Part shown: in pieces, positions 54,589 to 63,042 of the stretch
Layout of the letters: every line of letters starts with the position of its first letter
Position numbering within the stretch: the first letter of the stretch is position 1
Assembly: GCA_964409025.1 (NCBI GenBank)
Contig: CAYPBV010000004.1
Span: forward strand, 1 to 64,000
Source: Lacibacter sp964409025
GTDB taxonomy: Bacteria; Bacteroidota; Bacteroidia; Chitinophagales; Chitinophagaceae
DNA length: 64,000 bases
Direction: 5' to 3'
Made by a program: the position numbers and the translations under genes
The notes under the pieces: model-generated
What the model was told of the DNA's origin: nothing
Databases searched by the model: none
The model's input: the letters and a program-made list of their open reading frames with translations, nothing else

Positions 54589-55428
54589 TTAATAAGTAAT
54601 ATGTACCAGCACAGGAAAATGATCGGATGGGTATTTTTTATCATAGGAATCGGTGAGCACAGCATACTTCTGCACACTGATACTTTTAGATACAAACACA
54701 TGATCGATCAAGCCCTTCGGTACTTCATCAAACTTAAATGCATTCCATGTTGCCACCGGACCATAAGGCGGCATTGCACTGATCATTCTTGCGTTATTCA
54801 AATGCTGACTAATGTATTGAACAGGTGCATCCGTGGGCTGTGCATTCAAATCACCGGTTAAAACCACAGGATAATTCTGATTTGCTGTAAGCTCTTTAAT
54901 CCGCTCTATGATCAGCTTAGCTGATTCGATTCTTGCAGTAGCACCCACATGGTCAAAATGTGTATTAAATACCCACAGCTTCTTTTTTGTTTTAATATGT
55001 TCAAACAAACTATAAGTGCAAACACGATTGCAAACAGCATTCCATCCCATGGAAACTTTGTCGGGTGTTTGTGAAAGCCAGAAGGTTGATTGCTGAACCG
55101 GTCTGTAGTTTTTATTGTTGTACAGAATACAAGAATACTCGCCTGCTGTTTTGCCATCATCACGACCCACTCCGATAGATCTGTAATGCGGAAGCGTTTT
55201 TAGTAAGTATTCCAATTGCTCATGTTGTACTTCCTGTGCACCGATAAAATCAGCTTCATAATAATTCATCAGCGCAGCAACCTTATCCTTTCTGCTCTCC
55301 CACCAGTTTTCGCCGTCTGATTTTACATTCAAACGGATATTATAAGTCATAACAACAGCATTTGTTTGAGCAAACACTGTCGCCCTAAAAAGAAAAAAAA
55401 CAGCAATACTGAAAAACAAACGTTTCAT
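54589..55428 (-). CDS. Secreted endonuclease/exonuclease/phosphatase-fold protein
   Basis: 279 aa, signal peptide about 20 residues (ATVFAQ). EEP motifs: VMTYNIRLN, FIGAQEVQHEQL with the metal Glu, GDLNAQPTD, and SDHFPVLV at the end. Family members are phosphodiesterases or nucleases; exported versions in glycan loci are common in Bacteroidota but their substrate is not established. Overlaps the GH144 gene by four bases. Confidence 0.88.
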   Translation of the reverse strand: MKRLFFSIAVFFLFRATVFAQTNAVVMTYNIRLNVKSDGENWWESRKDKVAALMNYYEADFIGAQEVQHEQLEYLLKTLPHYRSIGVGRDDGKTAGEYSCILYNNKNYRPVQQSTFWLSQTPDKVSMGWNAVCNRVCTYSLFEHIKTKKKLWVFNTHFDHVGATARIESAKLIIERIKELTANQNYPVVLTGDLNAQPTDAPVQYISQHLNNARMISAMPPYGPVATWNAFKFDEVPKGLIDHVFVSKSISVQKYAVLTDSYDKKYPSDHFPVLVHITY

Positions 55429-56855
55429 TGTATAATATATGGACTTTTAAAACCCAACCGCTTCAAACCATTTTGTACGTCGGGGATTTTCATGAACAGT
55501 TTCCACAACATGCCTGTTCTGTAGTTTTCAATCATGGTAATGATGGGGCCCTGATCAATTGCCAGATGACTTTTTGCATACCAATTATGATGAATGCTGA
55601 AACCATCTACAAAACCATATTTGCTCCATATCTTATTTCCCAACTCATAATAGAAATAACGCAACGCTTCCATACTTTCCTTAGGTGTATAAGGCATGGA
55701 TGAGATAGCAGCGGTTGGCTGAATGACTCCTTTATCGTTTTGCGGACTGTGTGCCACATACCCTTTATAACTGTCACCTGCAGTTAAACCCCAGCATTTA
55801 TCACTGTAGCCTTTGAACTGTTTTGGATTCTCCATACAATAAGCACGGTTGATGAGTGTGTGATTTTTTCCCTGCAGAAAATAATCATTGCCTAATGAAT
55901 CAACCAAGCCGTTCGGGTCAATGCCCTGGAATGTATATTGCTCAAAAAAGAGCGGCCCACCTTTGTCTTCATGATAATTTCCTAACGGCAAAACATATCC
56001 GTAGTATTCTCTACCGTTTTTAAAACCCTGGCTTCCTGCCCATGTACCATCATACGCTTCTTTGGGTATTGCTTTATTAGGCCATGGAGAAGAGGCCGCC
56101 ATGATGTAAGTAATTAAACACTCATTATAACCCCAAACCGGAAAGTTCATATCAAAGCCATTGTTTGGACTCCAGTGCCAGTACAATTTTTTTTCATTGT
56201 TGGTATGCCATTTCCAGTTGGCAGCATTCCACATATCAGTTATACGTTTGCGTAAATACTTTTCTCTTGGTGTATCCCTTGTAAAATATTCACGAGCACA
56301 CAACAAGCCCATTAGCAAATAGGATGTTTCTACAATATCTGCTGCATCATCCAGCCGGTCGAACTTGATGGTTTTACCTGTTCTTGCATTCATGAAATGC
56401 GGATAGATACCGTGAAAACAATCAGCATTGATTAAAAAATCAACCATCTTTATCAAGCGTCTTACTGCAGTATCTCTGCCTATCCACTTACGCTCTACTG
56501 CAACAACAGTGCTCATAATACCAAAACCTGTTCCGCCGATGGCACCTGCATCTTTTCCAAATTCTGTTTTACTGAAGTTGGGTTCATCCCATGCTTCGTT
56601 AATATAATCCCAATAATGTTCGGCCAGTACAGAGTTGCTTCTTTCCAATGCCAAACCACTGTGCGGATGTGCACCATGCCAGAAGAAACGGAAGGTTTGT
56701 TTCTGCACAACTTCCAATAATTGTTCATCTGATAAGTTTTTAATGATGCCAACAGGTGCAATACTATCGGGACCATCACCATATTTACCTTTTGTGAGTG
56801 GTTGTGCAGATGCAACTGATGAAATGAAACAGCAAAGAAGAAAATACTTTATCAT
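55425..56855 (-). CDS. GH144-type beta-1,2-glucanase (glucoamylase-like family), copy 1
   Basis: 476 aa from ATG 56855, which starts a clean signal peptide (MIKYFLLCCFISSVASAQ); a longer frame adds 17 unlikely residues. PF10091-type (alpha/alpha)6 barrel with FRFFWHGAHPHSGLALER, YWHWSPNNGFDMNFPVWGYN and LAIDQGPIITMIENYR, the blocks shared by all three copies here. The family includes the endo-beta-1,2-glucanase of Chitinophaga pinensis, which yields sophorose. Compared with copies 2 and 3 the FAHPVSG segment is GAHPHSG, so its specificity may differ. No CBM. Confidence 0.88.
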   Translation of the reverse strand: MIKYFLLCCFISSVASAQPLTKGKYGDGPDSIAPVGIIKNLSDEQLLEVVQKQTFRFFWHGAHPHSGLALERSNSVLAEHYWDYINEAWDEPNFSKTEFGKDAGAIGGTGFGIMSTVVAVERKWIGRDTAVRRLIKMVDFLINADCFHGIYPHFMNARTGKTIKFDRLDDAADIVETSYLLMGLLCAREYFTRDTPREKYLRKRITDMWNAANWKWHTNNEKKLYWHWSPNNGFDMNFPVWGYNECLITYIMAASSPWPNKAIPKEAYDGTWAGSQGFKNGREYYGYVLPLGNYHEDKGGPLFFEQYTFQGIDPNGLVDSLGNDYFLQGKNHTLINRAYCMENPKQFKGYSDKCWGLTAGDSYKGYVAHSPQNDKGVIQPTAAISSMPYTPKESMEALRYFYYELGNKIWSKYGFVDGFSIHHNWYAKSHLAIDQGPIITMIENYRTGMLWKLFMKIPDVQNGLKRLGFKSPYIIQ

Positions 56856-56979
56856 ACATTTTTTGTTACAGGGTTTTGTACTGCTACTAAGCTTTTGTTG
56901 TGTCACTCACTGCGTCGTTCTGTAATTCTATTCAACAACCCACCCCAATCAATCATCTTCTATTTTCGAGACTCCGCTA

Positions 56980-56995
56980 CCCCTCCCGGGAGGGG
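56980..56995. repeat. Perfect 16-nt GC-rich palindrome
   Basis: CCCCTCCCGGGAGGGG reads the same on both strands. It lies in the 152-bp gap between two GH144 genes and stands out against the AT-rich background. It may be an intergenic repeat of the genome or a cis element; no T-run supports a terminator. Confidence 0.7.
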
Positions 56996-57007
56996 ATAAA
57001 CAGTTTG

Positions 57008-58367
57008 CTATTTTAAATACGGGGTTTCAAAATTTAACTTCTTCAATCCCTTCTTCACCTCCTCACAACTCATAAATAAATTCCAAAGTAATCCGCTTCG
57101 GTAATTTTCAATCATTACAATTATTGGTCCTTGGTCAATTGCCAAATGACTTTGAGCATACCAATCTTTAGTTTCGTTAAACGCATCAACAAAACCATAC
57201 TCACTCCATATTTTATCTCCCAGATTAAAATAAAAATGTTTCAAGGCCTGCATGCTGTATTGCGGCGTATATGGAAATGCACTCAATGCTGCTGTAGGCG
57301 AAATGGTTCCCAAATCTTCTGTAGGTGAATGGGCTGCATAACCTTTGTATGTATCACTTGCTGTTAAACCCCAGCAATCAGCACTGTAGCCTTTAAACTT
57401 ATTTGGGTTGCGGATGCAATGCTCCCTGTTAATGAGTGTGNNNNNNNNNNCTGTTAATATATTCGTGATTTTTATGTTGCTCCCAATAATCTGCATAGCG
57501 GTCTTTAAGTCCTTTGGGATTTAAACCCAGAAAAGAATAATGCGAAAAAAACAAAGGACCACCGTAATCAAAACCCAGAGGTAATTTGATGCCGTAAAAC
57601 TCTTTCCCGTTTTTAAAGAAATCACTCTGCACCCAGCCCCGATGATATACAGCAGCAGGCACACTGTATTTTTCATTAGGACAAGAAGCAGCCAATATAT
57701 ACATGATTAAACATTCATTAAAACCTCGTACCGGAAAATTCATAGCCCAACCATTATTGGGACTCCAGTGCCAATACAATACTTCTTCACCACCTTTTGT
57801 AAACCAGTTCCATTCAATATCATTCCACAACCAGCCAATACGGTTGCGTAATTCTTTTTCAATTTTATTATCTCCATTAAAATATTGACGCACACAAAGC
57901 AATCCCTGGAACAAATAAGAAGTCTCCACCAAATCTGCACCATCATCCTTGCGGCTGAAAGGAATTGTTTTACCGGTGGCGCCATTTAACCAATGCGGAA
58001 ACACACCATGATAGGAATCTGCTTTCAATAAAAAATTGACCAGCTTTAATAGAAACTTTGCAGCAGTATCACTTTTAATCCAATTTCGTTCTGTTGCTAC
58101 AATTACACTCATTACACCAAAACCTGTGCCGCCTGTTGTTACCACTTCATCACCATAACCGAAACTTTTATTACTGCGTTCCCTGCTCATGCCACTTACA
58201 GGATGAGCAAAATCCCAGAAGTAGCGGAAGGTTTGGCGTTGCACCAAATCAAGCAATGCAGAATCGGATAAATTTTTGGGACGGCTCTTTGCATCAAAGG
58301 GTTGTTGTGCAACAGCAATCTGCATGCAACACCAAAAACTTAATATGGCAATAGCAATCTTCATCAT
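57008..58367 (-). CDS. GH144-type beta-1,2-glucanase, copy 2 (interrupted by an assembly gap)
   Basis: One gene split by 10 N at 57441-57450. The N-terminal part (from ATG 58367) has a signal peptide (ending IAVAQ), FRYFWDFAHPVSGMSRER and YWHWSPNNGWAMNFPVRGFN; the C-terminal part has YSADCWGLTASDTYKGYAAHSP and LAIDQGPIIVMIENYRSG. As written the frame shifts across the gap. Both edges encode the same NHxxIN segment, once on each side, so the contigs probably overlap and the apparent frameshift is artificial. Otherwise full length (about 450 aa) and closest to copy 3. Confidence 0.85.
57441..57450. other. Assembly gap (10 N) inside GH144 copy 2
   Basis: Ten N bases. The contig on the higher-coordinate side ends within NHEYIN and the lower-coordinate side begins within HTLINRE, the same conserved position, with about five nucleotide differences before a shared ATTAACAG. 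Confidence 0.97.
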
Positions 58368-60029
58368 TTATAAATAAGGTGCTGTAAATCCTAATGCACG
58401 CATTCCGTTTTTTACTTCAGGACAGCTTGTAAATAAATTCCACAACAATCCGCTCCGGTAATTTTCAATCATTACAATTATCGGCCCCTGGTCTATTGCA
58501 AGGAATGAATTGGCAAACCATAAGTTGTTTAATGAAAACGCATCTACAAAGCCATACTCCTTCCAGAGTTTATCGCCCAATACATAATAAAAGAATTTCA
58601 ATGCTTTCATACTTTCTGTTGGTGTATAAGGAAATGAAGAAAGCGCTGCTGTTGGTGCAATTACACCCACATCATTATTAGGTGAAGAAGCTGTATATCC
58701 GTTGGGAATATCACTGGCTGTTAAACCCCAGCAACTATCGCTGTAACCAAACCGTCCACGGGGATTGGCTTTGCAGTATTCATAATTGATTTTTGTATGA
58801 TTGGTGTTTTGTGTGAAGTAATTGGCGTATGTATCATTCAAACCATTTGGGTTAATTCCCAAGAATGAATAATGAGCAAAGAACAAAGGCCCCCCGTTTG
58901 CTTCGCCTAAGGGTAACTGTATGCCGAAATAATTATTGCCATTGGTAAAAGGAGGAGTGCCGTTGTTCGCAAATCCATTAGTATAAACCGATGAAGGAAT
59001 TCCATAGGTTGATGATGATGCTGACAGCACATAAGTAATTAAGCATTCATTCCACCCACGAATCTGTAAATTGATATTCCAGTTAAAGTTGGGACTCCAG
59101 TGCCAGTACAACACGTTCTCATTATTTTTTCGAAACCAGTTCCATTCAACTGCATTGTATAAACTGTTGATGTCATTTCTTAAGTTGGTTTCTGCTGCAT
59201 CAACACCATTGAAATATTGACGTGCACTTAACAAACCCATCATTAAAAAAGAAGTCTCCACTAAATCTGCACCATTATCATTGGCACTGAAGGGAACTAC
59301 TGCACCCGTTACACCATTCATCCAATGCGGAAAAGCGCCTTTAAACTTTTGTGCATTATTTTTTAGAAATCCAACAATGGTTTGCATTCTGTTTAAACCC
59401 TGTTGCCTGGTAATAAATCCACGATTGATTCCTGTAACAAGCGCCATCACACCAAAACCACTGCCACCCATCGTTACTACATCGCCGGAAGTATTTCGCT
59501 CTCTTGCAAGACCGCTTACAGGATGCGCAAAATCCCAGAAGTATTTAAATGTTTGCTGTTGTACTAAGGTGAGCAACGCATCATCAGTGATTGCGGGAAA
59601 TTTTCTGCTGGAATCAATTTGCGTAGTGAAGTTGTAGTTAACAGTTGAAATAAACACGCCCCCCTTTGCGGATTGTAATGTATTATCTATCGAAAAATTA
59701 AATTTTGTTAATGCATTTAATGGAGCTGTCGGTTGAATGAGCAATACAGCATCATTGTTTTCATAACTGATGTTGAGTGAAGGGCTGGCCACACCACCCG
59801 TTAATTTTACTGCATTGCTTACGGTATTACGATTTACTGCTTCTGAAAACTGTACACGTATGAGCGGTTGTCTGTTTACATTAAATACATTGTTTGTAAA
59901 CCCTGCACCATTCAACTGGACACTTGTTGCTGTTAATTGTGCAGGTGGTGCGGGTGGCGATGGCGGGTCTTTTTTCTTACACGCACACAAGCCGCAACAA
60001 AAGACAAATATGTATACAATATGCTTCAT
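58368..60029 (-). CDS. GH144-type beta-1,2-glucanase lipoprotein with N-terminal Ig-like domain, copy 3
   Basis: 553 aa. Lipoprotein signal (CGLCACKKKD, Cys17), a Pro-rich linker, then a Big_5-type bacterial Ig-like domain (about 30-138: RVQFSEAVNRNTVSNAVKLTG) and the PF10091 barrel with FKYFWDFAHPVSGLARER, YWHWSPNFNWNINLQIRGWN and LAIDQGPIIVMIENYRSG. The Ig domain and lipid anchor suggest this copy is held away from the membrane, possibly surface exposed, while copies 1 and 2 are soluble exported proteins. Its ATG overlaps the stop of the GH30 gene by one base (TAATG). Confidence 0.88.
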   Translation of the reverse strand: MKHIVYIFVFCCGLCACKKKDPPSPPAPPAQLTATSVQLNGAGFTNNVFNVNRQPLIRVQFSEAVNRNTVSNAVKLTGGVASPSLNISYENNDAVLLIQPTAPLNALTKFNFSIDNTLQSAKGGVFISTVNYNFTTQIDSSRKFPAITDDALLTLVQQQTFKYFWDFAHPVSGLARERNTSGDVVTMGGSGFGVMALVTGINRGFITRQQGLNRMQTIVGFLKNNAQKFKGAFPHWMNGVTGAVVPFSANDNGADLVETSFLMMGLLSARQYFNGVDAAETNLRNDINSLYNAVEWNWFRKNNENVLYWHWSPNFNWNINLQIRGWNECLITYVLSASSSTYGIPSSVYTNGFANNGTPPFTNGNNYFGIQLPLGEANGGPLFFAHYSFLGINPNGLNDTYANYFTQNTNHTKINYEYCKANPRGRFGYSDSCWGLTASDIPNGYTASSPNNDVGVIAPTAALSSFPYTPTESMKALKFFYYVLGDKLWKEYGFVDAFSLNNLWFANSFLAIDQGPIIVMIENYRSGLLWNLFTSCPEVKNGMRALGFTAPYL

Positions 60030-61498
60030 TACTTAATTACGATTGTGCTGATGGAATGTTTAGGCGCAGCCGTTTCAGCAGCTTTACCGTTTATCCATAA
60101 CAAATAAGTAGTTGGTTTACCTGTTTGATTCATTACTACAACAGTTATACTTCCATCGGGATTTTTAAATGCAGTTGTAAGCAGTTGACTTCTGCTGGCT
60201 GCAGCACTGATGCGTTTGGCACCTTCCTGTATAAATTTTGAGAAATGACCGATATAATAATAAGCATTGGTATAAATCAATTCTCCTGTTCGGGTATCAG
60301 CATGTACGGGTGCGAAACAAAAATTCTTTACATGATTGGGGCCTCCTGTTTCATCGAGCAAAATATTCCAGTCAGTAAATCCGGTCATGCCATTGTTGAA
60401 ATCATGAATCATGCTGCGGCCGTAACGCTCACCCCATTTCCATAAGCTCATCTGGTCATACTTGTAAGGGCCGTTACAACCTTCTGTAAACAACAAAGGT
60501 TTATCAGGAAATGCTTCATGTACACGGCGCACATTGTCAAACATCTGGTCGCCACCACTCCAGTCTTCGTACCAATGGAATCCAATACCCCATGCATACT
60601 TTGCAACATCGGGGTCATTTAAATAAGTAGTAGCACGCTGATAAATTAAATCACGGTTATGGTCCCACATGATAATTTTCTTATCCTTCAACCCTTCTTT
60701 CTCCATAGTGGGCCCGAGATGATTTTTCAGAAAATCCTTTTCTTCATCTGCAGTATATAAACAGCTTTCCCAGATTTGTGTGGCCATCGGTTCGTTCTGT
60801 ATGCTGATGCCCCACATAGGAATACCTTCTTTCTCATATTCCTTGATGAATTTGGTATAGTACAATGCCCAACTGTCAAAAAACTCAGGCTTGAGTTTAC
60901 CGCCGTGCAGCATGTCGTTATTGGATTTCATAAAAGCTGGCGGGCTCCACGGACTTGCAAACAAATTCAATTTACCTCCTGCTGCATTCATAGCTGCTTT
61001 GATGAGCGGAATTTTAAACTTGCGGTCGTGCTCAATGTTAAATGACTTTAATTCTTTATCACCTTCAGTTACATAAGTGTACATATCGCTGCTGAAATCA
61101 CAACTGTTGATATTGGTACGTGCAATGGTATATCCCAATCCTTTTTGCTTATCAAAATGGGCAGTGAGAAATTCCTGCTGTTTTTCTTTAGAAAGTTTGG
61201 CAAACACTTCGGCAGACGCATCTGTTAACGCAGCACCAACACCCATATACGTTTGAAAAGTTTTAACAGGGTCAACAAAAACCATTACTTCATTTTCAAA
61301 AGGCTGTCCTTTTTCTTTAAAACTAATGGTATCAACAGCCTGCATTCGAAAATCAGTGCTGTCTGCAGTAAGATATAGTATTGCTGATTTTCCTTCAGCA
61401 TTAAAAGAAGACTGCGAAGCAACAACGGATGCAGTTGTACTAACTTCTTTGCAACTTACAAGTGCAACTAAAAGACATATGGTTACAAGCAATTTCAT
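60029..61498 (-). CDS. GH30 lipoprotein, second copy
   Basis: 489 aa from ATG 61498, which begins the lipoprotein signal MKLLVTICLLVALVSC (Cys16); an upstream ATG overlaps the next gene's stop. GH30 barrel opens FQTYMGVGAALTDASAEVF, with ASPWSPPAFMKSN, acid/base in SIQNEPMATQIWESC and nucleophile in LFTEGCNG. The QNEP form and the WESC motif differ from the VENEP form at 24928-26436 and suggest a different GH30 subfamily. Translationally coupled to GH144 copy 3. Confidence 0.9.
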   Translation of the reverse strand: MKLLVTICLLVALVSCKEVSTTASVVASQSSFNAEGKSAILYLTADSTDFRMQAVDTISFKEKGQPFENEVMVFVDPVKTFQTYMGVGAALTDASAEVFAKLSKEKQQEFLTAHFDKQKGLGYTIARTNINSCDFSSDMYTYVTEGDKELKSFNIEHDRKFKIPLIKAAMNAAGGKLNLFASPWSPPAFMKSNNDMLHGGKLKPEFFDSWALYYTKFIKEYEKEGIPMWGISIQNEPMATQIWESCLYTADEEKDFLKNHLGPTMEKEGLKDKKIIMWDHNRDLIYQRATTYLNDPDVAKYAWGIGFHWYEDWSGGDQMFDNVRRVHEAFPDKPLLFTEGCNGPYKYDQMSLWKWGERYGRSMIHDFNNGMTGFTDWNILLDETGGPNHVKNFCFAPVHADTRTGELIYTNAYYYIGHFSKFIQEGAKRISAAASRSQLLTTAFKNPDGSITVVVMNQTGKPTTYLLWINGKAAETAAPKHSISTIVIK

Positions 61499-61514
61499 AA
61501 AACAAATTTTATTA

Positions 61515-62951
61515 TTACCAAACATAAGTAATTACAGAAGCTGCCGGGGCAATTGCAGCTGCCGACTGACCTTTATAACGAATACTAAAATTTACATTGT
61601 TGGTGCCATCATTTAATAAGATGAGTACTTTATTACCGGCAGGCGTTACAAATGCTGCTGAATATAAATTACCTACTGTACTGCTGGCAATACGTATTGA
61701 ACCTGCAGGTACAAATTTTGAAGCATGACCAATAATATAATACCCCACATTACGACCTATGGAACCGTCCAATGTAACAGCGCCTTTGCATTGTGTGCAA
61801 CCACCGGGCGTGTGCGGACGAAAGCCGCCATCATTTGCCAGATTCCAGTTCAATGCCACTTTGCTCCAATTACGCACAGAGCCGATGATTACGTTTCTTA
61901 TATGCCATCTTAAATCACCATCAAAACTTCCGTTAGAACCTGTCCATTGCTCAGTGAAATAAATATTTTTATCAGGATGTGCATCCCTTACCGTTGAAAG
62001 CGCTGCAATATCACCGGCATATAAATGAAAAGCTGAACCATCAACAAACTGTTTGGCTGCCGCATCATTTAAAATCGTGTTTGGATAATCAGGACGATCG
62101 CAGTTATGATCATAGATAATGATTTTTGTATTGATGCCTGCAGCACGAAACGCAGGGCCCAGATGATTTTTTATAAAATCAGACTGTTGTGCAGCCGTCA
62201 TCACCATGCTTGGATTATTACCGCCATGCAGAGGTTCGTTTTGCGGTGTAATAGCATCTATGGTTATTCCCCGTGCTTTCATTTGCTGTATGTATTTTAC
62301 AAAGTATTGTGCATACACGCTGTAGTATTGCGTTAATAAACTTCCTCCTACGCTGTTGTTATTATCCTTCATCCAAGTGGGCGCACTCCAAGGGCTACCC
62401 ATAAGTTTGATGTTTGGATTAATGGCAAGAATTTGTTTGAGTACAGGTATTACATCTACCGTATCCTGCGCCAAACTGAATTGTGCAAGTGTTAGATCTG
62501 TTTGCCCCACCGGTAAATCATTGTAACTATATACTTTGGTACTTAAATCAGTAGCACCAATTCCAAGACGCAGATAACTAATGCCAATGGAATTTTCACC
62601 TGCACCAAATAATTCCTGAAGCAGCGAAGTACGTTCTGCTGTTGATAAACGATTGATGAGGTAAGCACTTCCTTCTGTTAAAGTAAAACCAAACCCATCT
62701 ATTGTTTGAAAACGCTGTGCACTGTCCACATCAATCGTTAAAGGAGTGGAAGCTGCTGCACCGGTAAAATTGAAAGTTGTTTGTTTTTGAAGTAAGGCGC
62801 TGGCATTTCCTCTGGTAAGCCATGAGTTGATAGCTGCACCCTGTGCAGGAGGCTCCTGTGTAGTGCCTCCACTTTTCTTTTTACAATTGAAATGCAGACT
62901 AAGGCATGCAATTGCTAATAAGCAGATGATAGTTGTATATTTTTTATTCAT
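61515..62951 (-). CDS. GH30 lipoprotein, third copy
   Basis: 478 aa from ATG 62951, which begins the lipoprotein signal (MNKKYTTIIC...LHFNC, Cys23); the longer frame adds 29 residues without signal features. The GH30 barrel shows FQTIDGFGFTLTEGSAY, GSPWSAPTWMKDN, acid/base in TPQNEPLHGG and nucleophile in FTEQWTG, plus a C-terminal beta-sandwich. A Gly/Pro linker follows the lipidated Cys. Probably beta-1,6-glucanase or exo-glucosidase. 16 bp from the second GH30 gene. Confidence 0.9.
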   Translation of the reverse strand: MNKKYTTIICLLAIACLSLHFNCKKKSGGTTQEPPAQGAAINSWLTRGNASALLQKQTTFNFTGAAASTPLTIDVDSAQRFQTIDGFGFTLTEGSAYLINRLSTAERTSLLQELFGAGENSIGISYLRLGIGATDLSTKVYSYNDLPVGQTDLTLAQFSLAQDTVDVIPVLKQILAINPNIKLMGSPWSAPTWMKDNNNSVGGSLLTQYYSVYAQYFVKYIQQMKARGITIDAITPQNEPLHGGNNPSMVMTAAQQSDFIKNHLGPAFRAAGINTKIIIYDHNCDRPDYPNTILNDAAAKQFVDGSAFHLYAGDIAALSTVRDAHPDKNIYFTEQWTGSNGSFDGDLRWHIRNVIIGSVRNWSKVALNWNLANDGGFRPHTPGGCTQCKGAVTLDGSIGRNVGYYIIGHASKFVPAGSIRIASSTVGNLYSAAFVTPAGNKVLILLNDGTNNVNFSIRYKGQSAAAIAPAASVITYVW

Positions 62952-63042
62952 TCTACAGTGCTTTAATTTTGTTGATGTGATGATAAAATGCTGTTCCACG
63001 CTGTAATTCCTGCGCCCTCTGTGTGTCAAAAATATCACTACA

